From Echinicola sp. 20G (lineage in GTDB: Bacteria > Bacteroidota > Bacteroidia > Cytophagales > Cyclobacteriaceae), in the NCBI RefSeq assembly GCF_015533855.1, contig NZ_AP024154.1:3788501-3852500 (forward strand): 64,000 bases of DNA, given 5' to 3'. Positions 40,916 to 49,826 of this stretch are shown here, piece after piece; within the stretch, counting starts at the first letter, position 1; every line of letters begins with the position of its first letter. Under the pieces are notes generated by a model. It did not search any database. It was not told where the DNA came from and saw nothing but the letters and a program-made list of their open reading frames with translations. The position numbers and the translations under genes are program-made.

Positions 40916-41890
40916 ATGAAAAGGACTTTAAAAATATTTATCATTGGCTTTTTGATTGGAAGTTTTGGCATTGGAAAAATCTCCGCCCAGCAGCTCCCCC
41001 AGTTCAGCCAGTATATGTTTAATGGCCTGCATATCAATCCAGGATATGCAGGCTATAAAGGTGAACCTTATATCCAATCCACTTACCGAAGTCAGTGGGT
41101 TAATTTTCCAGGCGCCCCCAAAACCTTCACACTGACGGCCGACCTCAGCGCCAATGAAGGAAAAATGGGATTTGGGATCTCTTTTTTGAGCGATAAGCTA
41201 GGTCCTGCTAATACAAATGGCGCTTTGCTTACTTATGCTTATAGAATTCAAACAGGGGTGAATTCGTTTTTGGGTTTGGGAATTAGCGGTGGAGTTTCAG
41301 AATATGCGATTGACGGCTCCATGTTGGATCCTAATGATTATCCAGATGCAGAGCTTCCGCAAGGGAGGGTGAATCTTTTTACCCCTAACCTGAATGGTGG
41401 TATCTTCTTCAATACTACCCGATTTTATGCAGGATTGAGTGCTTACAATATGATTGGGAAAAAGTCTTTGGAAAGAGAGGATGTTGCTTTGGCTTATCAT
41501 GACTTTCACTACTACTTGACTGCAGGATTAATGATTCCTGTTTCTGAAAATGTCCAGCTAAAGCCCTCATTTTTGATCAAAGAAGTGAAAGGATCACCTA
41601 CGAATTTTGATTTAAATGCCATGTTTTTGTTTTATGAGAGAATTTGGTTGGGAGGTTCTTACAGGGCAAATAGTAAGCTGTGGAATGACAATTTGGAAGA
41701 TAACTTGAACAACAGAAATGCGCTTGCATTGATTCTTGAAATTTTTGCTACTAACAACCTCAGGATTGGTTATGCTTATGATCATAGCCTAAATGTTTTG
41801 AACAATTACAGAAACAATAGCCACGAAGTGTCAATAGGCTATTATATATCACCTAAAAATGTTAGGATAAGAAATCAAAGATGGTTTTAA
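40916..41890 (+). CDS. PorP/SprF family type IX secretion membrane protein
   Basis: 324 residues from ATG 40916, chosen over the in-frame ATG 40886 because it removes overlap with the giant gene and gives a normal signal peptide (MKRTLKIFIIGFLIGSFGIG, cleaved near ISAQQ). The start of the mature protein, QLPQFSQYMFNGLHINPGYA, is the PorP/SprF signature, followed by RSQWVNFPGAPKTFTLTAD and a ~14-strand barrel. Homologues such as SprF are needed for export or attachment of the neighbouring type-B sorting-domain protein, and here it starts 5 bases after the giant gene stop, so the two are one transcript and very likely partners. Confidence 0.93.
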   Translation: MKRTLKIFIIGFLIGSFGIGKISAQQLPQFSQYMFNGLHINPGYAGYKGEPYIQSTYRSQWVNFPGAPKTFTLTADLSANEGKMGFGISFLSDKLGPANTNGALLTYAYRIQTGVNSFLGLGISGGVSEYAIDGSMLDPNDYPDAELPQGRVNLFTPNLNGGIFFNTTRFYAGLSAYNMIGKKSLEREDVALAYHDFHYYLTAGLMIPVSENVQLKPSFLIKEVKGSPTNFDLNAMFLFYERIWLGGSYRANSKLWNDNLEDNLNNRNALALILEIFATNNLRIGYAYDHSLNVLNNYRNNSHEVSIGYYISPKNVRIRNQRWF

Positions 41891-42151
41891 TCGATTTTTG
41901 TAAATAAACTGTTTGTAATCGTTTTTGAGTTGTTTGTTTTTTGTTTTTCAATTGTTTGTTTGTTGTGCTTAGTTTTTGCAGTTTTTCTACTGTATTTATC
42001 TTTCTGATATTTTATGTTGTGCCGTTTTAAAATAGTTTATCGTCTTATATCTTGTTGATAATAAGTTATTTATTTGCTAAATTAAGTAGATAGAATACTA
42101 GATATTGTTTTTGTCGATCAAACACCAAGATACACCACAAAACTGTTTAAA
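41891..42151. other. T/G-rich intergenic stretch
   Basis: Contains a run of repeated GTTTGT/TTGTTTG words at about 41907-41961, low in C and A, before the next gene cluster. It has no stable inverted repeat that I could see. It probably holds the promoter of the four-gene unit that begins at 42152. Confidence 0.4.
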
Positions 42152-42949
42152 ATGAAACGATTCATTGGACTTTTAACCATCGCATTGGTAATTGTCATAG
42201 TCTTGATTTTTGTGACGAATCCTGAATTGCTAAATAAGGCATGGCTCTATATTATTGGGTTTATTGGTTATATCGTGATGCTTGGAGAAAAGGGTGTTTC
42301 AGCGGTTAAGAAAGCATTTGGTAGCGATAAAATACCTCCTGATAATTTGAGTCAAAATATCCCAAAAGAACAAGCTGTCAATGAGCTTAACCTAATTGAA
42401 CTTGAAAAGAAGGTAGCCGACGTGGCAACCCAATTAAATAATGGCCAAATAGAAGGTAAAGCGCTAGGAAACGGAACCATTACGATCCTGAGGTATTTGG
42501 ATGATGGTGAAAGTACTTTAGGGTTGTTGTTTTTAAGAAACCAGTTCTTTGCCTATACTTTAGAAGATACATTTAGAGTAGAAAAAGTACATGGAAAAAC
42601 CAGAATACCAGAGGGGTTTTATTCTGTTGATTTTTTAAAGGAGCAGACACCCAAGACGCTGACTTACCGGAATAGCAGGCCTTGGTTTGATTATCATTTG
42701 GAAATTAAGGACGTACCCAATTTCAGCAATATTTACATCCACGTAGGAAATACCCATGAAGATACTAAAGGATGCATTTTGATAGCTGATGGGGTAAATG
42801 CGAGTACCTCCAAATCTGTTGCCATGTCAAGGCAAGCCTATGAAAGGTTCTATAAAAAAATCAGCAGTTTACTGAAGTCCAATGAGAAAGTCAATATTCA
42901 AATTTATGATGAAGACTGGTTTGAAAAAAGCAAAATGACCACCATATGA
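42152..42949 (+). CDS. Membrane-anchored DUF5675 protein
   Basis: 265 residues: two TM segments (about 4-22 and 30-46), a coiled linker (60-100) and a DUF5675 domain (about 108-255) with RYLDDGESTLGLLFL, YTLEDTFR and RIPEGFYSV. The stretch IYIHVGNTHEDTKGCILIAD puts His197 and Cys208 in the spacing of the L,D-transpeptidase (YkuD) active site, H...GCI. A cell-wall-linking or cleaving activity is therefore plausible but inferred; the family has no proven reaction that I know of. The stop overlaps the next ATG by 4 bases. Confidence 0.75.
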   Translation: MKRFIGLLTIALVIVIVLIFVTNPELLNKAWLYIIGFIGYIVMLGEKGVSAVKKAFGSDKIPPDNLSQNIPKEQAVNELNLIELEKKVADVATQLNNGQIEGKALGNGTITILRYLDDGESTLGLLFLRNQFFAYTLEDTFRVEKVHGKTRIPEGFYSVDFLKEQTPKTLTYRNSRPWFDYHLEIKDVPNFSNIYIHVGNTHEDTKGCILIADGVNASTSKSVAMSRQAYERFYKKISSLLKSNEKVNIQIYDEDWFEKSKMTTI

Positions 42950-44676
42950 ACAAATTTATTCAACAAAATAAACTAGCTATCCTGCGGGTAGTGACCATTT
43001 TTATAATGGTGATACTTTGTGCTGTTTTGGTTTATTTCCTTCTTGATAAGCAAGATGAAAAGGGAGCAGACATTGGCGAAACCCAACAGTGGATAGGGGT
43101 GGGAGCAGTCTTTCTGGTCGGAATTGCTGTAGTGTATAGCGTGGTTGTCAAATATTTCAGATCACCAGAAAAGAAGAGAAGAATATACCGAAACAAGTAC
43201 CATGATGTGTTTTTCAAGGGAACCGTGATTTTTGCCATTTTATTGGCAATAGGAGGAAATCTGTATGGGTTACTTTCCTATTTTGAAGGAGGTAATCCTT
43301 ATCGGATTGTCGGACTATCGATTACGGTGATTTGGTTAGCGGTGTTTATGATCTATTTTGTGTGGTCGGTGTACTTTTATAATATCAACTATGGAATCAC
43401 AGATGAGGAGTGGGAAAAGATTTTTAGGGCAAAAGAAATGAATGAGTTTGGTGTCACACATGATGATCCGGGCCTTGTGGAACCGCTTTACAATCCTTAT
43501 CGAAGTCAGACCTTTGGTCTTCCTCCTGGAACAGTTCGGGGCATGATTGCCTTTACATTGCTGATTGGTGGAATTTCTTTATTGATCAGTAGTTATGGCC
43601 TTGATTATGTTTCCAACGCTGAGGTAGCCCTTAGGGCAAAACAATTTGAATTTTTTGAAACAGCATTTTTGATGATGATAGCATTTTATTTTGGCGACAA
43701 GTCTTTGAAATACCTTCAGAAAAGATGGAATGGAAATCAGAAACCAACGGAAGATAATGAGGAAGAAAATAGCCAAAAAACTTCTGGTAATCCTCTGGAA
43801 ACAAAAACTACTGAGACCTTTAGCTTTCCTACTTCGGATCCAATGGCCATTGAGGACCAAGCTTTTTTGGAAGAAGATGAGATGTTTGCAGAGAACAATA
43901 AAACAGCAGATTTAACCAAGCCAGTTACCCAACTAAAGAATGCTTTAAATACTACTCCAACACCCCCTGTTACAGCTATAGGTTCTGCCTATGTGCAAAT
44001 CATGGACAATATCAATGCGAAGTTATTGATAGATGAGGAAATCAAAGAAGCCTTGGTTGAATTGAAAGCAGAAAAAGAAATTGAATTGACCCTACCTATT
44101 GTAAAAGCTGTTATCTCTGTGGAATCTTCCGGGAGAGGGCATTTGAAGGATGGTAGGGCAAAGATTCTTTTTGAAGGACATAAATTTTGGTATTGGCTGT
44201 CCAAAGCTGGAAAGAAAGAGGAAGAGTTGGCTGAACTTCAAAAAGAGCACCCCAGCATCATTTACCCAAAGTGGACCAGAGAATATTATGGTTTAGGGAA
44301 AGAAGAGTACAAGCGCTTGGAATTAGCCAAAACAATAGATGAAAAAGCAGCAGTTTATTCAGCCTCTTGGGGGCTTTTCCAGATTTTAGGAGAGAATCTT
44401 GAAAACAATATTAAAAGCAGAAATTACAAAGACGTAGCAGAATTTGAGGCAAAGCAGCATGAAGCAGAGTACTACCATTTTCTTGATTTTCTTGCCTTTA
44501 TCCAATATAAAAAATTGAAAGGTAAAGCTTTGATCAATTATATCGCGGAAGGAAATGAAGGTGGATATGATTGGGCATCCTTCGCTTATGGCTATAATGG
44601 CAGAGGTTATAAGGTTAATAAGTATGATCAGAAAATGGAAGCAGCTTATCTTAAATTCAAAAAGGAATTGGGATGA
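42946..44676 (+). CDS. Multi-TM protein with C-terminal N-acetylmuramidase domain
   Basis: 576 residues. About six TM segments in the first 255 (11-33, 50-70, 93-113, 122-144, 200-220, 237-255), an acidic low-complexity linker (260-330), then an N-acetylmuramidase domain (about 350-576). Its catalytic Glu is E393 in VKAVISVESSGRG; FEGHKFW, SASWGLFQILG and ASFAYGYNGRGY complete the family pattern. Such domains usually occur in phage lysins; here one is fused to a membrane domain and lies among DUF genes, not prophage genes. The predicted job is cutting peptidoglycan from a membrane-tethered position. Start and end overlap the flanking genes by 4 bases. Confidence 0.85.
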   Translation: MNKFIQQNKLAILRVVTIFIMVILCAVLVYFLLDKQDEKGADIGETQQWIGVGAVFLVGIAVVYSVVVKYFRSPEKKRRIYRNKYHDVFFKGTVIFAILLAIGGNLYGLLSYFEGGNPYRIVGLSITVIWLAVFMIYFVWSVYFYNINYGITDEEWEKIFRAKEMNEFGVTHDDPGLVEPLYNPYRSQTFGLPPGTVRGMIAFTLLIGGISLLISSYGLDYVSNAEVALRAKQFEFFETAFLMMIAFYFGDKSLKYLQKRWNGNQKPTEDNEEENSQKTSGNPLETKTTETFSFPTSDPMAIEDQAFLEEDEMFAENNKTADLTKPVTQLKNALNTTPTPPVTAIGSAYVQIMDNINAKLLIDEEIKEALVELKAEKEIELTLPIVKAVISVESSGRGHLKDGRAKILFEGHKFWYWLSKAGKKEEELAELQKEHPSIIYPKWTREYYGLGKEEYKRLELAKTIDEKAAVYSASWGLFQILGENLENNIKSRNYKDVAEFEAKQHEAEYYHFLDFLAFIQYKKLKGKALINYIAEGNEGGYDWASFAYGYNGRGYKVNKYDQKMEAAYLKFKKELG

Positions 44677-45305
44677 TTGGTTCCGTTACATATCGTTTCA
44701 TATGCCATGTTTGCTGTTGTGTTTGCCTGATATTTTTCTCTTGTAATCGAGATGAAAGAGCATTGGTGGTGGGCAAAATACAACTTGCAAGCGATTTGTC
44801 CACTACTGAGTTTGTGATTGATAAGGTTGTCTTTGGCACAAAAACCAAGAAACTGTTGTTGATCAATATCAGTGAAGCGCAGTTTTTGGCTTATTCCAAA
44901 GCAACGGTCAAGACTGGAGTGGATCTCAGCAAGATTAGCCCAGAGGATATCATAATTGATAGAAACAAAATTGAACTGAAACTTCCAGCAATTGAAGTAA
45001 TCAACTTTTCTTATCCTCCATCCAGTTTTGTTGAGGATACTTTAGTCTCTGATACCAGGTCATTTCTAAATAAAATCAATATTCGAGACCAAGAAGAGTT
45101 TTTCCGATTGGCTGAATTGGACATTCGATCCAACCTTCAATATATGGGGTTGGTGAAAACCTCCCAAGACCATACACGAAAGATGTTCAAAGTACTTTTG
45201 AGTTCTTTGGGGTATAAGGAGGTTTATATCAGCTTTAAAAGTGATGAGCTATTAATTCCACAGGTGAATCTACTGGCGGATCAAGATCAAATTGTAAGTC
45301 CATGA
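44673..45305 (+). CDS. DUF4230 lipoprotein
   Basis: 210 residues. A hydrophobic signal with lipobox-like IFFSC (Cys24) and four other Cys in the same region. The rest matches DUF4230 (VKTGVDLSKISPEDIIIDRN, IELKLPAIEVI, LAELDIRSNL). It is smaller than the next gene, which carries the same family. No enzymatic motif is visible. It starts by a 4-base ATGA overlap with the muramidase gene and likewise overlaps the next gene, so it is tightly coupled in translation. Confidence 0.7.
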   Translation: MIGSVTYRFICHVCCCVCLIFFSCNRDERALVVGKIQLASDLSTTEFVIDKVVFGTKTKKLLLINISEAQFLAYSKATVKTGVDLSKISPEDIIIDRNKIELKLPAIEVINFSYPPSSFVEDTLVSDTRSFLNKINIRDQEEFFRLAELDIRSNLQYMGLVKTSQDHTRKMFKVLLSSLGYKEVYISFKSDELLIPQVNLLADQDQIVSP

Positions 45306-47470
45306 TTGGTTTACTATTTAAAAATTGGCGCTTTATTATTGATATCCTATTGGTGATAGGAGTAGTGATTCTATTGTTTTGGTGGAACCCTATGGGGATT
45401 TTTGGGGGAGGCCTTAAGTTAGAAGACACAGCCAATATGGTTACTGAAGTCAATAAAATTGGCGAGCTTGTGACGGCCGAATATTATGGAGAAGTCATTA
45501 CTTCCATTGATGAAGCCAGGCTTAATCCGATAAAATCAGAAGACATCAAAGAAGAAATTGGTATCCTACAGCTTGATTTGCTGGCGGCTTTAACCAATTT
45601 AACTAACTATCAAAAAAGACCTGTGGATCATAGGGTAGAAGAATATAGGGAATCCGAAAAGATCAATAATTGGAGAAGGATTATCAAGCATGAAGTAGAC
45701 AGTAGAAATATCATGGAAAAGTTGGCGTATTTAGGGTATTTGGATGAAATAGCTGCCGATCCATTGTATGATGATCTGATGGAGTTTTTGTGGAGACAAG
45801 AGTTCGAACCTGCAACTGATAAGGAACCGAAAACCAGGGATCTTGAAAAGACCATGTTTCAACTTTATAATGGTCTTGATAATCAACAACCATTTAATGA
45901 AGAATTGAAAGTAGCTTTTATCAGTAACTATCATAGTAACCTCAATGAGAATTTAAGTAGAAAAGAGTCCAGAAAGAGATTGACCATGATCGGCAGAGGA
46001 TGGGTAAAAGCAGGTTTTGATTTTGGAGAACTGGGGCCTGAGTCGGTTGTCTATTATGAGGACAGGGGAATTGTACATATTATAGGTTTGACCCCTAAAA
46101 TATTGAATGCGGATATAAACCCTTGGTTTATCCCGGAAAAGGGAATTCCAGGTTTTCAGATTCTGGATGAGAAGGGTCAGGTAAATTTCCATGATGCCAA
46201 AAGGGTCAAACAATACTGTATTGATAAGTTAACCATGTATGCTTATCAAGCTCAGATTCTGGAAAATGCCAGAAAACAAGGAGAAGAAACCTTGAAAAAC
46301 CTTTTTTCTCTTTTGACGGGTCAAGAGATCAAACAAGTCGTTTTTCATAACAACCCATTTATTGAATTTGCGAAAGAAGCAGAGGAGGATGAATGGATAA
46401 GCTATTCGGAAGCTTATTTATTTGATTCTTTGTTGAGAATGGAAATAAAGAAAATAGACTCTCTCAAAAATACGGTACAAAACCAGTCAATCAATAGGGG
46501 ATTTGCTGAGGAAAATGAGAAGATCATTGTTCAAATTCTCGAAAGGTTCCAACAATATCCCTATCAAGATGGTAAAGCCAAATTCAATTATTTTTCCCTG
46601 CAAAAGAGCCAAATAGCTGAGGACAGTTTGATTGATAAAAAGGAAATTGAGTTACTACAAAATATGAGAGTGGGACTTAGTTTTGGGTCAGAAATAAGCC
46701 AGATTCAATATGCAAATGTTTTCGATACTTTGACAGGATATTGGTTTGACCATCCCTTGAAATATGCTAAAAGTTATAATGAGATGCTGCATGCACTCAT
46801 TGAAATGGATTTGGGCCTTACTGATGTAGAAACTGCTACTTTAGCAAAAACTGAATTTAATTTGTTGATAGTGAAAGATAGTATTAGGGTTTCCCATTAT
46901 GAATACTTAGATCCCAATGAAGAAAAAGTTCTGTTGTCGTATTTTTCCAAGAACTTTAGTGACAGTTTATATACCAATTGGCTCTATCCTATAGCCCTAA
47001 ATTTGGACAGTTTATATGCTTTTAAGGAAATGGATAAGCCTTTTGAGGATAGTTTGTCCATAGCGTCAGAGAATGTACTTCCAAAACGGACAACTGGTTT
47101 TTGGTATTTTGACTCTTCCTTGAACCCAACAGAGGCTTTTGCCGTCAATCTCAATCCTGAAAGCCTTTTGCCAAAACCACTGCTTCTTAAGTTTGAAACA
47201 ACTCCATACCTTTACCACTCTGAATTTGGTTTTTTAGGAAAGGGAAACTTTAATCTCACTGTAAGCGCGGACGCTCTGTCAAATAAAAGAATACTCAATG
47301 AGCAGCAAACCAAAGAACTGAGCGGTTTTCTTAGCCTTATGATCCAAGTAAGGATGGCAGAAGATTCCAAATCACTTTTGGATAAAACGACTGATTGGGT
47401 CAATAGTAGAACCAAAGACAGAAAGGGCGCCCAAGTTTACTTTACCAAAAGAGGCTTTCAAGTGAAGTAG
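45302..47470 (+). CDS. Large DUF4230 membrane-anchored protein
   Basis: 722 residues. One N-terminal TM (~10-28), then TANMVTEVNKIGELVTAEYYGEV, the DUF4230 start, and an inner match GRGWVKAGFDFGELGPESVV ... IIGLTPKILNADINPWFIPE. The family usually spans ~200 residues; here the two conserved parts are far apart because a helical insert of ~140 residues lies between them, and ~300 further residues follow without any family I know. The protein lies outside the inner membrane by topology prediction. It ends the four-gene unit and is convergent with the GMC gene (13-base gap), with no clear terminator. Confidence 0.7.
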   Translation: MIGLLFKNWRFIIDILLVIGVVILLFWWNPMGIFGGGLKLEDTANMVTEVNKIGELVTAEYYGEVITSIDEARLNPIKSEDIKEEIGILQLDLLAALTNLTNYQKRPVDHRVEEYRESEKINNWRRIIKHEVDSRNIMEKLAYLGYLDEIAADPLYDDLMEFLWRQEFEPATDKEPKTRDLEKTMFQLYNGLDNQQPFNEELKVAFISNYHSNLNENLSRKESRKRLTMIGRGWVKAGFDFGELGPESVVYYEDRGIVHIIGLTPKILNADINPWFIPEKGIPGFQILDEKGQVNFHDAKRVKQYCIDKLTMYAYQAQILENARKQGEETLKNLFSLLTGQEIKQVVFHNNPFIEFAKEAEEDEWISYSEAYLFDSLLRMEIKKIDSLKNTVQNQSINRGFAEENEKIIVQILERFQQYPYQDGKAKFNYFSLQKSQIAEDSLIDKKEIELLQNMRVGLSFGSEISQIQYANVFDTLTGYWFDHPLKYAKSYNEMLHALIEMDLGLTDVETATLAKTEFNLLIVKDSIRVSHYEYLDPNEEKVLLSYFSKNFSDSLYTNWLYPIALNLDSLYAFKEMDKPFEDSLSIASENVLPKRTTGFWYFDSSLNPTEAFAVNLNPESLLPKPLLLKFETTPYLYHSEFGFLGKGNFNLTVSADALSNKRILNEQQTKELSGFLSLMIQVRMAEDSKSLLDKTTDWVNSRTKDRKGAQVYFTKRGFQVK

Positions 47471-47483
47471 TTATGGAGATTGA

Positions 47484-49826
47484 CTATTTGATCTTTTTCA
47501 CATAAGTTTCAAATACATTTCCTGAAAAGAATTTCCCGAAAGCGGAAATAGAACTTAAGCTCTCTGAAGTGCCCGAAACATTTACAGCTTTCATGGTGGT
47601 CAGTTGCTTCATAAAGTCCTCCGGATGAATTTTAAGCTTGCCTTTTCCTAATATTTCTCCTGTTGAATCAGCTCCTTTCTTGATAGTGATGAAGAGGGTT
47701 GTGGTATCTTTCCAGACGTCAAATCCTTTATCATTATAGACATCCTTGTATCCTTCAAAATAAAATTTCTCACCTTTATGGTCTATTAAGGTAGAATTAT
47801 AGATCATTTTCTTTCTTTCGGGATCAGCTTTATCTTCGATGAAGAGGTTGAAGGTTCCATTCAGAGCCGTAAGCGGTTTAGGAGAAATAGCTGGTGCTAT
47901 CATACTTCCCATAAGTCCGGCCAAGTGGTTTTGATCTTTCACAAAAGTGCTCACATCCTCAGATAGAATAGTCAGTGTGAATTCGAAAGGCGAGCTGTTG
48001 GTTTGCCCTAATTCATACCCTTTTTCATAGTCATTAGTTTCTCCTAGGCTAAAGTAACCTTTCATGGTTTCGGTAAACTGAACTCCTTTGGTTTCAATAT
48101 TTTGACCTTTTTTGATAGAAGTATTTTCAAAACTGTATTGGAGATTTTTCCCCATTGAATCAGCTATCAATTTACAACTTCTTTCGGCCAAAGCACTAAT
48201 GGTGAGCAAAGGGTTGGTGCCTACTGGTCTTGGGAAAACTGCTCCATCCATGACGTAGAGACCATCGTATAGGTCTGTTCCTGTTGGCCCTGAAAATACC
48301 TGTCCCTTATGATCCACCACCCCATTCTCAGCAGTGTCTCCCATACTACATCCCCCCAATGGATGTACAGTCACCAGTTCATGATCCATCAGTTTATTCC
48401 AAGTGGGATTTGGTACCCTGTTTCCGCCCAAAGCGGTAGTGGCAGAAAGCAATTCTCCGTTTACTTTATTGAAAATATCTTGTTTACCTACACCTTCCCA
48501 ATTGATGATCAGTTGATCATCCTCCAGTTCCATTTTGCCACTGGCATCATCATGGGTCATCACCAAATAGATTTGGGTATGATTGACTGCTCCATGAAAC
48601 GGTCCTTTGAAGATACTTATTATTTCCCGCCATTTTTCTCTCCAAAAGTCTTTAAAGCCCCTGTCTGTATCATTTCCAAAAAACCTCGAAAATGTCACCA
48701 AGGAGCCTGCCATGATACCTCTAATAGGACCTGGGACCGTGCCTTCTTCGAGGGTCATTCCACTTTCCATATCATCCCGTTCTCGCATGTCTATGACGCT
48801 AGTGATACAAGGTCCCACTTTGGCAATCTCTCCAGTGGCTTTTTTACCTAAGCCAATACCGTTGATGGGCATGTCATTATTATATCCAAAGGCCAACACA
48901 TCTCCATTTCCTGTCATTTTTTGGCCAATAAGGGAAGAAAGAGTCAGCCCTTTTTGAGCAGATCTTAGTAGAATTTCTGTGGAGCCTAAAGAACCTGCAC
49001 TAATGATAACCGTGTCAGCAAAGACAAATAATTCGGGAGCGTCAAATTTTTCCCTGCCCACATTGAGCAGTAAGAAAGATACCTTCCAGCCTTTTGGTGC
49101 TCTTTCAATGTGTCTAACATCTATATTGGTGAAAATTTCTGCCCCGTGGTTATAGGCATCTGGCAAGTAATTCATGGCTGTCGTATTCTTAGCCCCAACG
49201 TTGCAGCCTGTAACACAATCCCCACAATTATTGCATTTGGGTTGTTTGATGCCTACATGATTAACTTCTTGGTCTTTGAAATTGACATTGATATCCAGTA
49301 GCCTAAAGTCTTCTGACATATAGTCCGCAGACTTTCTCATGGCCTGAGTTTTATTTAATAGGGGGTAGCCATCCTTGTTTTCCGGATAGGGGTTGGGCTT
49401 GAGCATTTCCCAAGCTCTTTCTAACCCTTCCTGAAAAGAGCTTATGTCGTTTCGAAGAGCTTCTGGCCAAGCTTGGTCTTCCATCACCCTGGGGTCTGGC
49501 TTGATGGAGACATTGGCATTGACCAATGAAGTTCCGCCAAGACCACAACCTTTGAAAACACTGATGCCATTGCCTATGGTGAAATCATAAAGGCCGTTAT
49601 TGTCAGCTGACTTTTTCCCTTTATTGAAGTTCATCTCTTTGGCAGCTTCAGCCAAAGTGTTTGGGAATTGACCCGGCAGAAACTCTTTTCCCTTTTCCAA
49701 TAAACAGACTGAAAGCCCACATCTGGACATTCTGGAGGCGGCTATACTTCCTCCATAGCCAGAACCAATGACAATGACATCGTAGTGACTTTTTAACTCG
49801 GTTATAGGTCTAGAGAGCTTTTTCAT
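47484..49826 (-). CDS. GMC oxidoreductase, cholesterol-oxidase-like, with Cys cluster motif
   Basis: 780 residues from ATG 49826, which overlaps the previous stop by 17 bases (an ATG at 49850 would add 8 residues). FAD-binding GSGYGGSIAASRMSR and LEKGKEFLPG are near the start; CNNCGDCVTGCNVGAKNT gives Cys198/201/204/208, the CxxCxxCxxxC spacing of a [4Fe-4S] ferredoxin site. VHPLGGCSMGDTAENGVVD and DGAVFPRPVGTNPLLTISAL are the FAD/active-site motifs at the C-terminal end of the catalytic part. The last ~200 residues form a separate beta-rich module shared with ChoD-type proteins. It likely oxidises an alcohol group on a lipid; the substrate is unknown. Confidence 0.88.
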   Translation of the reverse strand: MKKLSRPITELKSHYDVIVIGSGYGGSIAASRMSRCGLSVCLLEKGKEFLPGQFPNTLAEAAKEMNFNKGKKSADNNGLYDFTIGNGISVFKGCGLGGTSLVNANVSIKPDPRVMEDQAWPEALRNDISSFQEGLERAWEMLKPNPYPENKDGYPLLNKTQAMRKSADYMSEDFRLLDINVNFKDQEVNHVGIKQPKCNNCGDCVTGCNVGAKNTTAMNYLPDAYNHGAEIFTNIDVRHIERAPKGWKVSFLLLNVGREKFDAPELFVFADTVIISAGSLGSTEILLRSAQKGLTLSSLIGQKMTGNGDVLAFGYNNDMPINGIGLGKKATGEIAKVGPCITSVIDMRERDDMESGMTLEEGTVPGPIRGIMAGSLVTFSRFFGNDTDRGFKDFWREKWREIISIFKGPFHGAVNHTQIYLVMTHDDASGKMELEDDQLIINWEGVGKQDIFNKVNGELLSATTALGGNRVPNPTWNKLMDHELVTVHPLGGCSMGDTAENGVVDHKGQVFSGPTGTDLYDGLYVMDGAVFPRPVGTNPLLTISALAERSCKLIADSMGKNLQYSFENTSIKKGQNIETKGVQFTETMKGYFSLGETNDYEKGYELGQTNSSPFEFTLTILSEDVSTFVKDQNHLAGLMGSMIAPAISPKPLTALNGTFNLFIEDKADPERKKMIYNSTLIDHKGEKFYFEGYKDVYNDKGFDVWKDTTTLFITIKKGADSTGEILGKGKLKIHPEDFMKQLTTMKAVNVSGTSESLSSISAFGKFFSGNVFETYVKKIK

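Noticed and set aside
42946..44676. Prophage lysis cassette because of the N-acetylmuramidase domain
   Set aside because: No integrase, capsid, tail or terminase genes are near; the domain is fused to six TM segments and embedded in a DUF4230/DUF5675 unit.
47471..47483. Shared terminator between the convergent DUF4230 and GMC genes
   Set aside because: The gap is only 13 bases and I found no stem with a T-run at the junction.
48309..48957. Long plus-strand ORF opposite the GMC gene
   Set aside because: The protein shows no family features, while the minus-strand frame carries clear GMC motifs.
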